This document shows, one piece after another, positions 17,212 through 25,992 of a stretch of 64,000 nucleotides of DNA; the first letter of the stretch is position 1, and each line of letters begins with the position of its first letter. Source of the DNA: Anatilimnocola aggregata (GTDB lineage: Bacteria > Planctomycetota > Planctomycetia > Pirellulales > Pirellulaceae); assembly GCF_007747655.1 (NCBI RefSeq), contig NZ_CP036274.1, positions 4,030,001 to 4,094,000 on the forward strand, read 5' to 3'. A program made the position numbers and the translations under genes. The notes under the pieces were generated by a model. That model was not told the origin of the DNA and made no database searches. It saw only the letters and a list, made by a program, of their open reading frames with translations.

Positions 17212-18168
17212 TCAGGCGCACTTCGCGACGGCAGCTTTCATTTTTTCGAGGCCGGTCTTCGCGACGACGAGCGCGTCTTGCTTCCAGTACTCAGGGTTGA
17301 ATAGTTCCAGCGACAACGTGCCGGTGAAGCCGTTAGCAAAGAGTGTTTTCAGAATCGAAGTGAGGGGCGCGACACCATCCCCCGGAAAGACCCGGTCTTT
17401 GTCCGCGATGGTTGCCCGCGGGGGATCGGCCGGATAATCATTCATGTGAAAGCAATGAATCGCGTTGCCCGCGACCAATGACAAACCGTGGAATTCACTG
17501 CCACCCTTATGCAGGTGATAGACATCGGGCAGGATGCAAGCCGCTGCGTTCTTGCTCTCCACAGCGACCAGCATGGTCTCGCCCAATTTGCTCAGCGTGG
17601 TTGAGAAGCCCCAGACTTCGATTTGCGGAATCACTTCCATCGAAACGCCCAGGTCGAGCAACTGGCTGTAGCGCTCGGCTGCTTTAAAGAGGTTGAGATC
17701 GGTCTGCTTCGTTGCACCGGCAGGCGGGGCGGCGATGTGCGTGCCGCCAAGCGACTTGATTAGCGCCATATCGGCCTTGGCGACTTCCAGGCCTTTCGCG
17801 CGCTGCTCGTCGTTATCGACGATCCACTCGGCAAAACCGATGGCGCTATCGACCTTCAGACCATGATCGGCAATTCGCTTGGCCAGATCTTTGATGCTGC
17901 CGCCGTTCATTTCGTACGCTCGGATTTCCCTGATCCAGGGCTCAATCGAATCGTAGCCAGCTTTGGCGGCCAGATCGACTTGCTCGGGCACGCTGAGGTT
18001 TTGCCCGCGCACGGTGCTCATATTCAAGCAGTAGCGCAGCGACTTCGGCACTTTTGGTGCATCGGCAATCGCAGCCACCGGAGCGATAACACTGCTGGTG
18101 GCCGCACCAGCGGCAACGCAGCCCATCGTTTGCAGCCAGGCTCGCCGGGGTAATTCGAAGGAAGTCAT
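17212..18168 (-). CDS. Tat-exported sugar phosphate isomerase/epimerase-like protein
   Basis: A product of 318 residues. The N-terminus, PRRAWLQTMG followed by a hydrophobic Ala-rich stretch to about residue 35, is a twin-arginine signal, so the folded protein is exported. The body is a xylose-isomerase-like TIM barrel with GYDSIEPWI, VIPQIEVWGF, LPDVYHLHKGGS and CFHMNDYP, containing the expected Glu, Asp and His metal ligands. Planctomycetes carry many such exported TIM-barrel enzymes, thought to process sugars, but the substrate is unknown. It is the first gene of the minus-strand group with the CoA-binding protein and two cupins. Confidence 0.83.
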   Translation of the reverse strand: MTSFELPRRAWLQTMGCVAAGAATSSVIAPVAAIADAPKVPKSLRYCLNMSTVRGQNLSVPEQVDLAAKAGYDSIEPWIREIRAYEMNGGSIKDLAKRIADHGLKVDSAIGFAEWIVDNDEQRAKGLEVAKADMALIKSLGGTHIAAPPAGATKQTDLNLFKAAERYSQLLDLGVSMEVIPQIEVWGFSTTLSKLGETMLVAVESKNAAACILPDVYHLHKGGSEFHGLSLVAGNAIHCFHMNDYPADPPRATIADKDRVFPGDGVAPLTSILKTLFANGFTGTLSLELFNPEYWKQDALVVAKTGLEKMKAAVAKCA

Positions 18169-18477
18169 GGGAGTTGCTCACGAGAGGAATGGTCGGGTTC
18201 GCTATTCTGGGCAAGGTCTGCGGGCATTGCAATCGGCTGCGATCCGCGCCAGCAGCGCCAGCGACAACTCTGGTAAAATTCGCAGGTTCGGAAAGATCAG
18301 CGCTTTCGCCAATTCAGGCGAACATTTGCCGGCTCGCTGCGCCGATGAACAAAGTACGTCCGCTTGCGAATTTGGCTTGCGCCTGGTTTGCCGCGACGCC
18401 CACCTGATAGTCTCCCACCTCAACCGCGGCAATTCCTGTTGCTGCTGGCTCTGATTCCCCCCGCGGAGGATCGCATC
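18169..18477. promoter_or_regulatory. Divergent intergenic region
   Basis: A spacer of 309 bases between the divergent genes starting at 18168 (minus) and 18478 (plus). It must hold both promoters, but I cannot assign a convincing -35/-10 pair. GCGGAGGATCGC just before 18478 supplies a strong Shine-Dalgarno. No repeat or RNA gene is seen. Confidence 0.4.
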
Positions 18478-18942
18478 ATGCGCGCACATTTGACGTTCGC
18501 CGTCGCCCTGGTTGCGACGGTTGTTCTTTCGATTGGATCCGCGACAGCCCAAGACGGCTGTCAAACTTGCGGTGGCGGTTCGGGCCACTGCGGCGACGCG
18601 CACGGTTGCCGGTTGCATCACCACCACAGACACCTGGAAGGTATGGACCGATTCTTTAATTGCGGCTGCAACGGTAGCTACAACTACCCCGTGCCGCCGC
18701 TGTACACCTACCATTGGCCAGGGATGTACAAGGCCGTGCGGATGACGGACTATCACAGTGCCTGGCGTTTTCCGGCGATCAAGCCGTTCACCGAAGAGGT
18801 GGTGCCAGCTGAAACGATGACGAGCGAAGGAACGCCCAGCGACATCCAGTCGATCTCGGCGGAGTTTCCAGTTCGCTCGTCCGAGCGACGTGTGGGCGAA
18901 CCAGAATCGCTTAGCAGCAAGTTAAGCCGCAGCTTTCAGTAA
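18478..18942 (+). CDS. Small secreted Cys/His-rich protein, 154 aa
   Basis: The ATG at 18478 follows GGAGGA and gives a clean signal peptide ending near SATAQD. The mature N-terminus is dense in Cys, Gly and His (CQTCGGGSGHCG and a HHHHRH cluster at about residues 47-52), suggesting metal binding or disulfides. A middle segment PVPPLYTYHWPGMY followed by SAWRFP recurs in small planctomycete secreted proteins of unknown role. The C-terminus is Ser/Glu-rich. No enzymatic motif. The gene ends in a convergent terminator hairpin at 18958-18992. Confidence 0.72.
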   Translation: MRAHLTFAVALVATVVLSIGSATAQDGCQTCGGGSGHCGDAHGCRLHHHHRHLEGMDRFFNCGCNGSYNYPVPPLYTYHWPGMYKAVRMTDYHSAWRFPAIKPFTEEVVPAETMTSEGTPSDIQSISAEFPVRSSERRVGEPESLSSKLSRSFQ

Positions 18943-18957
18943 GCTGTCGCAACATTC

Positions 18958-18992
18958 GAGGGTGTCATGAGTCAATTGCCGCTGACACCCTC
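18958..18992. terminator. Bidirectional hairpin terminator
   Basis: GAGGGTGTCA (18958-18967) and TGACACCCTC (18983-18992) are perfect 10-base arms around a 15-base loop, located between convergent stops at 18942 and 19000. The outer bases ATTC and GAAT extend the stem past a small bulge. It is likely the shared terminator for both flanking genes. Confidence 0.65.
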
Positions 18993-18997
18993 CGGAA

Positions 18998-19708
18998 TTA
19001 CTTTGCTTTTTCACGCCGTTCGAGCGCGGCACTAATGCTATCGGCCACTTGTTTGGCCAGATGCTCGTTCCCCAGTTTATTGAAGTGTACCTTGTCGGCC
19101 GTTTGCCATTCTTGGGCATTCGGCAGCACCAGCGAGTGCAGATCGTTCACGGCAACGTCGTTCGATTTCATCAGCTCGGCAGCGACAGTATTCAGCTTGG
19201 TGAGATCTTCGTAGCGACTTCCCTTGTAGCGCATGATGGGGGTCGTATTGGCAAAAACAATGGTCGCCTTCGTGGCCTGCATCTTTTTGAGGATGGCGGC
19301 GAGATTCTCGCGGTACTGCTCCGGCGTATGACGCAGACGCAGGCCTGTCTTGCCCGTTTCGTCGCGAACGAGCGCGCCGGTTGCATCCAGCATATGCGTG
19401 TCCCAAATGCCAAAGTTAAAATGGATGACGTCCCACTTTTCCTGCCCCAGCCAGGCATCGATCTTTTTTACGCCGTTGGCTGAGTGCTGGCAGTTTTCTT
19501 TGGGGCGACGAACGTCAGCTCGCTCCTTTAGCAGTGCCTTCACCGGCTCGGTGTAACCGAGCGAGATGGAGTCGCCAATGATCAGCACTTTCGGCAGCGC
19601 TGGCGCTTGGGCCGAGGTGATTGCCGGTCGACTCCACAGGCCAACGAGCGCAATGGTCAATGAGCAAAGAAAGGTGGGTAGGTGACCGCGTGAACGGGAG
19701 AGGGGCAT
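18998..19708 (-). CDS. Secreted SGNH/GDSL hydrolase
   Basis: A product of 236 residues with a signal peptide (about 1-34). The catalytic serine lies in IIGDSISLGY (about 43-52; block I GDS). Block III is present as FNFGIWDTH (N-x-G-x-x-D in place of GxND), and the C-terminal catalytic Asp-x-x-His is seen in TADKVHFNKLG. SGNH hydrolases deacetylate or de-esterify carbohydrates, lipids or peptidoglycan. Export suggests a cell-envelope or polysaccharide substrate. AGGA precedes the ATG. It is followed upstream on the same strand by a membrane protein gene at 19726, 17 bases away. Confidence 0.83.
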   Translation of the reverse strand: MPLSRSRGHLPTFLCSLTIALVGLWSRPAITSAQAPALPKVLIIGDSISLGYTEPVKALLKERADVRRPKENCQHSANGVKKIDAWLGQEKWDVIHFNFGIWDTHMLDATGALVRDETGKTGLRLRHTPEQYRENLAAILKKMQATKATIVFANTTPIMRYKGSRYEDLTKLNTVAAELMKSNDVAVNDLHSLVLPNAQEWQTADKVHFNKLGNEHLAKQVADSISAALERREKAK

Positions 19709-19725
19709 GGAGTGAGTCCTGGGTG

Positions 19726-20430
19726 TTACTTCTTCGTAGGTTTATCTTCTTCAGTTATTTTGGCAGACTCGGCGGGCTGCTTTTTCTCGTCAGCTTTTGG
19801 CTCGGCAGACTTACCTGGTTTCGGAGCAGCCTTTTTAATCACGCTGCTCACAACTTTGCCCACCGCAGCAGTGGTCTTGTCAACATCGGTGGCACTTTGG
19901 GTCAGCTCCAGCACATCGGGAATGGTGGTGTATTCGCCCGCGAGCGCCAGGTCGGTTACACCTTTCCAAATGGGCGCAGCCAGTTTGGGATTGTCCTTCG
20001 TCCAGGCGAGCCAGGCGAGTTCGGAGTTAGCGTCCTTGGCTTCCAGATAGCGCACCAAGATTTCGGGGTCACCGGTTCGCAGGCCGAGCACGCCTCGCCC
20101 AGAAGTAATTGAATGCCAAGTCTTCTTGTTTGCCGCCGGTACGCTCACCAACTTGCTTGTGGCCAGGTGACCAGCCAGATCGTTGGTGATCGGCGAATAT
20201 TCGATGCCGCGCACCTGCAGCCTGATTAGTGGGATTTCCAAAAAGAAGTATGACCGGCGCTCCAACGATTCGGCACAAATCTCGGTGCCATACACGGAGC
20301 CGAACATCCAGACGACCACGGTGGCAGTCAGCCCGAGCGCGAACAGCCCCAGGGTACCCAACAGGATTTTCATCCAGATGGGGGTTGGCTTCCCCTTGCG
20401 GACGGTCTTCGGTGCGGAACCAGTGGCCAT
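19726..20430 (-). CDS. Single-span membrane protein, unknown function
   Basis: A product of 234 residues with one transmembrane helix near the N-terminus (about 19-43, ILLGTLGLFALGLTATVVVW) after a basic cytoplasmic tail, so the bulk probably faces the periplasm. The C-terminal 45 residues are Lys/Pro/Glu/Ala-rich low complexity. No catalytic motif is seen. The stop is 17 bases before the SGNH hydrolase start, suggesting co-transcription. The start MATGSAPK is the only reasonable ATG, with a divergent metK promoter region upstream. Confidence 0.68.
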   Translation of the reverse strand: MATGSAPKTVRKGKPTPIWMKILLGTLGLFALGLTATVVVWMFGSVYGTEICAESLERRSYFFLEIPLIRLQVRGIEYSPITNDLAGHLATSKLVSVPAANKKTWHSITSGRGVLGLRTGDPEILVRYLEAKDANSELAWLAWTKDNPKLAAPIWKGVTDLALAGEYTTIPDVLELTQSATDVDKTTAAVGKVVSSVIKKAAPKPGKSAEPKADEKKQPAESAKITEEDKPTKK

Positions 20431-20567
20431 AGATCACATGCGAGGGGGCAGAAAATGCCGCAACGACCGGCACCGGCCTGCGGACCTGCTCATTCTTTGC
20501 CAAATCGGGGGAAGAATCAACGGCTGGAAACCGGCCGCGTATTCTCTGCCTGCACTTTGGTTAGCCG

Positions 20568-20597
20568 TTGTGAAACATTGCCGGCAGGGTCTATAAT
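20568..20597 (+). promoter_or_regulatory. Candidate sigma-70 promoter of metK
   Basis: A -35-like TTGTGA at 20568-20573 and a perfect -10 TATAAT at 20592-20597 are separated by 18 bases. Transcription would start near 20604 and give a leader of about 94 bases before the GTG start of metK at 20698. It is the best consensus promoter seen in the window. Confidence 0.6.
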
Positions 20598-20629
20598 CAC
20601 CGAACTTACGGGCCAACCTTGTGGACCTG

Positions 20630-20666
20630 CTGATTCCTTGTGAATCAGGGGCGAGGTCAGTGCCCC
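20630..20666 (+). promoter_or_regulatory. Tandem hairpins in the metK leader
   Basis: CTGATTC (20630-20636) pairs with GAATCAG (20642-20648) around CTTGT. Immediately after, GGGGC (20648-20652) pairs with GCCCC (20662-20666). The two stems share base 20648, so they stack or compete. The leader lies between the promoter at 20568-20597 and the metK ribosome site. It might be an S-adenosylmethionine-responsive or other regulatory leader, but it does not obviously match a known SAM riboswitch class. Confidence 0.45.
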
Positions 20667-20697
20667 CTCTACGCCGGTATCGTCAGGAGCGCAAGCA

Positions 20698-21861
20698 GTG
20701 GCATCGGGCAAATATTTTTTCACGAGCGAATCTGTCAGCATGGGCCATCCGGATAAGTTGGCCGACCAAATTTCGGACGGCATTCTGGATGCTATCTTCG
20801 CCCAGGATCCGGCCAGCCGCGTTGCTTGCGAAACCCTGGTCACCACCGATTTCTGCTGCCTCGCTGGCGAGATCACGACCAAGGCCAAGGTCGATTTCGA
20901 ACAAGTGGCCCGCAAGGTCATTCGCGAAGTCGGTTACACCGACGACAAGATCGGCTTCAGTGCCGATACCTGCAAGGTTCACGTCGCCCTGCACAGCCAA
21001 AGCCCCGATATCGCCATGGGCGTTGATCGCGACGGCGCTGGCGACCAAGGCCTGATGTTCGGCTATGCCTGCAACGACACGCCCGAACTGATGCCGCTGC
21101 CGATCGCCCTGTCGCACCGCATCATCAACCGCCTGACCGAAGCCCGCTTCAAGAAGGAAGTGAATTGGCTTCGTCCGGACAGCAAGAGCCAAGTAACCGT
21201 TGAATTCGACGGCGACAAGGCCGTTCGCATCGACGCCGTCGTGGTCTCGACGCAGCACACGCCCGAAGTCAGCAATGCGGAAATCGAAAAGTTCGTGAAG
21301 GAACAAGTAATCCTTCCAGAACTCCCCGCCGAACTGAACCAAGGCGATATCAAGTTCTACATCAACCCGACCGGCCGTTTTGAAGTTGGTGGCCCGCACG
21401 GTGACTGCGGTCTGACCGGTCGCAAGATCATCGTCGACACCTACGGCGGATGGGGTCGCCACGGTGGTGGTGCGTTCAGCGGTAAGGATCCAACCAAGGT
21501 CGATCGTTCGGCTGCTTACATGGCCCGTTACGTGGCCAAGAACATCGTCGCTGCCGGCCTGGCCGACCGCTGCGAAGTTCAACTGGCTTACGCCATCGGC
21601 GTCGCAGACCCGGTCAGCGTGCATGTCGATACGCAAGGTACGGGCCGCGTTGACGACGAGAAGATTTGCAAGCTCATCCGCAAGTTCTTCCCGCTCACGC
21701 CCAAGGGCATCATCGCCCACCTCGACCTCCGCCGCCCGATCTATCAAAAGACGGCCGCCGGTGGTCACTTCGGCCGCGACGAAGCCAGCTTCAGCTGGGA
21801 AAAGACCGACATGGCCGACAAGTTGGCCGAAGCCGCTGGCGTTGCCGTAGCTGCCCGGTAG
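20698..21861 (+). CDS. metK: S-adenosylmethionine synthetase
   Basis: A product of 387 residues starting at a GTG, with CAGGAG 8 bases upstream. It makes S-adenosylmethionine from methionine and ATP in the cytoplasm. Signatures are [17 protein letters not shown] (about 11-27; ATP-binding His17), [31 protein letters not shown] and [19 protein letters not shown] (the phosphate-binding loop). All expected Lys, Asp and His residues are present, and length is normal for the family. The codon choice (GACCGC, AAGGTC) is strongly biased relative to neighbours, as expected for a highly expressed gene. It is monocistronic with its own promoter, leader and terminator. Confidence 0.97.
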   Translation: MASGKYFFTSESVSMGHPDKLADQISDGILDAIFAQDPASRVACETLVTTDFCCLAGEITTKAKVDFEQVARKVIREVGYTDDKIGFSADTCKVHVALHSQSPDIAMGVDRDGAGDQGLMFGYACNDTPELMPLPIALSHRIINRLTEARFKKEVNWLRPDSKSQVTVEFDGDKAVRIDAVVVSTQHTPEVSNAEIEKFVKEQVILPELPAELNQGDIKFYINPTGRFEVGGPHGDCGLTGRKIIVDTYGGWGRHGGGAFSGKDPTKVDRSAAYMARYVAKNIVAAGLADRCEVQLAYAIGVADPVSVHVDTQGTGRVDDEKICKLIRKFFPLTPKGIIAHLDLRRPIYQKTAAGGHFGRDEASFSWEKTDMADKLAEAAGVAVAAR

Positions 21862-21866
21862 AGCAA

Positions 21867-21898
21867 GGGGCTAGGAACTAGAGATTAGGGCCTAGGGA
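21867..21898 (+). repeat. Low-complexity CTAGGAACTAG repeat, copy 1
   Basis: GGGCTAGGAACTAGAGATT and following bases form a purine-rich degenerate repeat. Related stretches occur at 59470-59500 in the same orientation and at 60297-60322 inverted. All three lie just outside genes. Origin unknown. Confidence 0.5.
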
Positions 21899-21913
21899 AA
21901 TACAGAAAACGCG

Positions 21914-21944
21914 AAAGGGCAGAGAGTAATCTCTGCCCTTTTTC
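21914..21944 (+). terminator. Rho-independent terminator of metK
   Basis: AAAGGGCAGAGA (21914-21925) and TCTCTGCCCTTT (21930-21941) form a perfect 12-base stem with a GTAA loop, followed by more T residues. It lies 50 bases after the metK stop. This is the clearest classical terminator in the window. Confidence 0.88.
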
Positions 21945-21950
21945 ATGTAG

Positions 21951-21968
21951 TGTGGGCTTTAGCCCACA
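21951..21968. repeat. TGTGGGCT palindrome
   Basis: TGTGGGCT and AGCCCACA form perfect 8-base arms around TT, directly after the metK terminator. GTGGGCTTTAGCCCAC-type palindromes recur in planctomycete intergenic DNA (general knowledge). The rest of the spacer to 22238 shows nothing I can interpret. Confidence 0.5.
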
Positions 21969-22238
21969 TCGGCGTGTGTATGCAACTGGTGGCCTTTTGG
22001 GTCACGAACTGTTTTACGAGACTGATGAACGCCACATCGGCACGCTACGTCGAGCATTGTCTAGCGTTCTATTCACGAGTTGATCTCGCGATTCGGACGG
22101 AGTCTGTAAGCTTCCATTTGTGGTCTTCCCGTGCGGCCTCAATTTCTCGGTAGACATTGCCCAGCGGGACGTCCAAAATGGCATCTTCCGCCGGTGTATC
22201 TCGCCCCTCTCTCCGTCCGTCATTTTCCAGGCACTTGA

Positions 22239-25200
22239 ATGCTTTACCTTCTGCCTCGATTTGTAGCAGCGGTTGTTCTAGTAAACCTCATGGGGCTGCA
22301 GTTGCCTGCTGAGGATTGGCCGCAGTGGCGCTATGATGCGCAGCGGAGCGCCGCTACTCCGCACGAATTGCCAGCGAAATTGACATTGGCTTGGTCGCGC
22401 GACCTGCCGGTGCTCCGTCCGGCCTGGCCAGATCAAGTGAAGATGCAATTGGACGCGGCGTATGAGCCGATTGTCGTCGGCCAACGTTTCATTGTGGGCT
22501 CTTCTTTTGATGACAGCCTGACTGCTTACGACACGCGGACGGGCGCGGAAGTTTGGCGATTCTTCGCAGATGCTCCGATTCGGTTCGCACCGCTGGCGTG
22601 GCAGGACAAAGTCTATTTTGCCGCCGACGATGGCTACCTCTATTGCTTGACTGCCGAAAATGGCGATTTGCAATGGCGCTTTCGCGGCGGCCCGTCCGAT
22701 CGCAAGGTGCTGGGCAATGAGCGACTCATATCGACGTGGCCCGCACGCGGTGCGCCAGTCTTGGCCGACGGCAAGATTTATTTCGCGGCCGGTATCTGGC
22801 CCTTCATGGGAATCTTCGTCCATGCAGTGGACGCCACTAACGGTACTGCCGTTTGGACCGCCGACGGCGATGGCTCGATGTACATCAAGCAGCCCCACAA
22901 TACCGACTCGTTTGCCGGCGTCGCGCCGCAAGGCCCGCTGGTGGCGATTGGCAACCAGTTGCTCATTCCCGGTGGCCGATCGGTTCCCGCCTGCTACAAC
23001 CGGACGACGGGAGAGTTTCAATACTATCAGTTGGGCGAGAACGGCAAACGCGGAGGTGGCTCGATGGTCGCCGCCGTCGATCAACTGCTGCTGAATGGCG
23101 GCGCAGCTTTCGACCTGAAGACGGAGAAGTATCTTGGCGCGATCAGCGAGCCATTCGCCTTCGCCGCTGGACAACTGTTTGAATCAGCAGGTTCGAGCCT
23201 CAAGGTTCACGACGTTAGCAGTTCGAAAGTAGAAATGGTCGATACGGTTGATCGCAAGGGAGTCAAGGCGAAGACCGCGAAATGGACCATGCGTAAGGCC
23301 TCTGAAGTCGACTCGCCCAGGTTCACCGCCATGATCAAAGCCGGCTCGCGGCTTTATGGTGGCGGCGAAGGTCAGGTAATTGCCTGCTCTTTACCGCGCG
23401 CGGACGAAGAAGAGGTAGCGATCGTCTGGCAAGCAGAAGTCAAGGGAACGATCGCTGGCTTAATAGCTGCTGACGATCGGCTATTTTTCGTTACGCGTGA
23501 GGGGCAAATTGCCTGTTTTGCTGAGCCAACGAGTGAAGGTGCGCCTACTCGTCATTTTGCTCTCGAATCGCAGCGGTCAGTGAGTGATGCGGAAGCAGAA
23601 TCCAAGGCTGCAGAACTGCTCAAATCGGCGGAAACTACCGAAGGTTACGCGCTAGCCTGGGGAGTTGGTTCCGGCGAACTCATCAAGGAAGTCGTGCGGC
23701 AGAGTTCATTACGCGTGATTGTCCTGGAAGCTGATGTGGCCAAGGCCCACAAGTTCCGGCAAGAACTGCGCTCGCTTGGTGTTCCCGGCGATCGCCTTTC
23801 CGTCATCGTTGCGGATCCACGTGACGCTTCCCTCCCACCTTACTTCGCCAGTTTGGTCGTCGCCGAATCTTTGCCGCAATTCACCAAAGAAGAACAAGCT
23901 GCGTTTGTTGAAAAGACTTTCAACGTGCTCCGGCCATACGGTGGCATCGCGTCTTTGTCCATGTCGGCAGCCGAACAGACGGCTTGCGAGAATTTGGTCA
24001 AGGAAGCGCAACTCCCCGGTGCCGAAGTGGAAGTTGTCAGCGATTGGCTCCGTATCACGCGCGCCGGTGCGCTGCCTGAGAGTGCCAACTGGACGCACGA
24101 ACATGCCGACGCGGCGAACTCACGCGTCTCGAAAGACAAGCGAGTGAAGGCCCCCCTCGGTCTACTCTGGTTTGGCGGTTCCACGAACGACGGAATTCTG
24201 CCACGGCACGGACATGGTCCGCAGCCGCAGGTGGTCGACGGACGCCTGTTCATTGAGGGTGTCGATATGCTCCGGGCAATGGACATTTACACGGGGCGCA
24301 TTCTCTGGAATGCATCGCTGCCAGGGATTGGAGCATTGTACAACAACACAGCTCATCAACCTGGCGCGAATGCCAGCGGTACCAACTACATTGCCACGCC
24401 TGAAGGCGTTTATGTGGCCTATCGCGATGCTTGCCTGAAGCTTGATCCGGCTACAGGCAAGACAATCGACAAGTTTCAATTGCCACTCTCGCCCAAGACC
24501 AAGCGCGCTCCCCTATGGGGCTATCTGAATGTGTACGAGGATTATCTGATTGGGGGCGCTGATCCGGTTTACGATCCGAGTCTCGTAAAGAAGCCGGAGA
24601 CCGCGAGCAAAACGACAAGCAAGGATTCCGACACGGTCAGTCGTTCTGCCAAAGACAACGACAACTACTCAGCCAGCAACCGCCTCGTGGTTATGAATCG
24701 GAAGACGGGCAAAGAGCTCTGGAGTGTGGAAGCTCGGAGTGGCTTTCGGCACAACGGCATCTGTATTGGTGGTGGCAGGCTGTACTGCATCGACCGCCTG
24801 TCCGGTCCACAGGTCAATAAACTCAAACGACGCGGGGAGAATCCACCGCATGCACCGAGAATTATCGTCCTCGATCTGCAAACCGGCACCGAATTGTGGA
24901 CCTCTGAAAATGATGTGTTCGGCACCTGGCTTAGCTATTCGACCGAACACGATATGCTCGTCGAAGCGGGGCGGACGGCCAGCGATACGCTGAGTGACGA
25001 GCCGAAAGGAATGCGAGTTTATCGCGGCAAAAGTGGCCAAACTGTCTGGACGAATAAGTCGTACAGTGGTCCTGCCATGATCCATCACGAAACTATCTTA
25101 ATGGCCGGCAAAGCCTGCAGCTTGCTGACCGGGGATATGAAAATGCGCGAGCATCCCTTGAGTGGTGAATCGGTGGAATGGACCTGGTCGCGCAACTACG

Positions 25201-25988
25201 GCTGCAATACGCCAATGGCTTCAGAGAACTTGCTCACCTTTCGTTCGGGAGCTGCCGGCTATTTCGACTTATGTAACGATAGCGGCACGGGAAACTTTGG
25301 TGGCTTTCGGTCCAGCTGCACCAATAACCTGGTGGTGGCGGGAGGAATTCTGACAGCCCCCGACTACACCCGCACCTGCGTCTGCAGTTATCAGAATCAA
25401 ACTTCCATTGCTCTCGTTCCGGTCGATGATGCAGAAGTTTGGACGTCGTTTGGCTCACAGACACCGAAACAGCCTGTGCGGCGTGTGGGCATCAATTTCG
25501 GTGCGCCAGGTGATCGCAAAGCAGAGGATGGCACGCTATGGCTGGAATATCCCAGCATTGGCGGATCATCGCCGGCGCTCGATATTTCGATCAAGCCTGC
25601 CAAGGTGGAGTGGTACCGGCGGCATAGTTCGCAAATTGAAGGCCAGGGACTGAACTGGGTGGTCGCTTCCGGTGTTGAAGGGTTGACCTCGGTGAAAGTG
25701 AAGCTGGGAACATCGGCCAAGAGTCCACGGATTTACACCGTGCGGCTCCACTTTGCCGAACTGAACGAAGTACTACCGGGCGAGCGCGCCTTCAGTGTGA
25801 GTATGCAAGGGAAAGAAGCGATTGCTTCGGTCGACGTTGTGCGCGATGCTGAAGGTAAGAATCGGTCGGTGGTGAAAGAAGTGAAAGGCGTGCGAGTTGG
25901 TGACGATTTGCTCATCGAGTTGACTCCCCATTCGGCGTCGAAGTGGCCAACTCTGCTCAGCGGGATTGAGATTCAGGCGGAAGACTAA
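22239..25988 (+). CDS. Giant secreted PQQ-type beta-propeller protein with central methyltransferase-like fold and C-terminal malectin-like domain
   Basis: A product of 1249 residues with a signal peptide (about 1-24). Residues about 25-440 form a quinoprotein-like propeller (blades such as AYDTRTGAEVWRFFADAP and FAADDGYLYCLTAENG). About 445-610 looks like a Rossmann methyltransferase, with a motif-I-like LAWGVGSGEL and strands IVLEAD and RLSVIVADPRDASLPPYF. A second propeller follows from about 617 (EHADAANSR) to 1075. The last 170 residues, from INFGAPGD to GIEIQAED, resemble a malectin/carbohydrate-binding domain. The whole is probably exported. Whether the central domain binds SAM outside the cytoplasm is unknown. 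A paralogue without the malectin-like end is at 27193-30201. Confidence 0.85.
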   Translation: MLYLLPRFVAAVVLVNLMGLQLPAEDWPQWRYDAQRSAATPHELPAKLTLAWSRDLPVLRPAWPDQVKMQLDAAYEPIVVGQRFIVGSSFDDSLTAYDTRTGAEVWRFFADAPIRFAPLAWQDKVYFAADDGYLYCLTAENGDLQWRFRGGPSDRKVLGNERLISTWPARGAPVLADGKIYFAAGIWPFMGIFVHAVDATNGTAVWTADGDGSMYIKQPHNTDSFAGVAPQGPLVAIGNQLLIPGGRSVPACYNRTTGEFQYYQLGENGKRGGGSMVAAVDQLLLNGGAAFDLKTEKYLGAISEPFAFAAGQLFESAGSSLKVHDVSSSKVEMVDTVDRKGVKAKTAKWTMRKASEVDSPRFTAMIKAGSRLYGGGEGQVIACSLPRADEEEVAIVWQAEVKGTIAGLIAADDRLFFVTREGQIACFAEPTSEGAPTRHFALESQRSVSDAEAESKAAELLKSAETTEGYALAWGVGSGELIKEVVRQSSLRVIVLEADVAKAHKFRQELRSLGVPGDRLSVIVADPRDASLPPYFASLVVAESLPQFTKEEQAAFVEKTFNVLRPYGGIASLSMSAAEQTACENLVKEAQLPGAEVEVVSDWLRITRAGALPESANWTHEHADAANSRVSKDKRVKAPLGLLWFGGSTNDGILPRHGHGPQPQVVDGRLFIEGVDMLRAMDIYTGRILWNASLPGIGALYNNTAHQPGANASGTNYIATPEGVYVAYRDACLKLDPATGKTIDKFQLPLSPKTKRAPLWGYLNVYEDYLIGGADPVYDPSLVKKPETASKTTSKDSDTVSRSAKDNDNYSASNRLVVMNRKTGKELWSVEARSGFRHNGICIGGGRLYCIDRLSGPQVNKLKRRGENPPHAPRIIVLDLQTGTELWTSENDVFGTWLSYSTEHDMLVEAGRTASDTLSDEPKGMRVYRGKSGQTVWTNKSYSGPAMIHHETILMAGKACSLLTGDMKMREHPLSGESVEWTWSRNYGCNTPMASENLLTFRSGAAGYFDLCNDSGTGNFGGFRSSCTNNLVVAGGILTAPDYTRTCVCSYQNQTSIALVPVDDAEVWTSFGSQTPKQPVRRVGINFGAPGDRKAEDGTLWLEYPSIGGSSPALDISIKPAKVEWYRRHSSQIEGQGLNWVVASGVEGLTSVKVKLGTSAKSPRIYTVRLHFAELNEVLPGERAFSVSMQGKEAIASVDVVRDAEGKNRSVVKEVKGVRVGDDLLIELTPHSASKWPTLLSGIEIQAED

Positions 25989-25992
25989 ACCA

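Noticed and set aside
20683-21768. Minus-strand frame of 361 aa opposite metK
   Set aside because: It is the mirror of a highly codon-biased gene, has no motif, and metK on the plus strand is certain.
22014-22223. Minus-strand 69-aa frame between metK and the propeller gene
   Set aside because: No family, signal peptide or ribosome site; composition fits chance.
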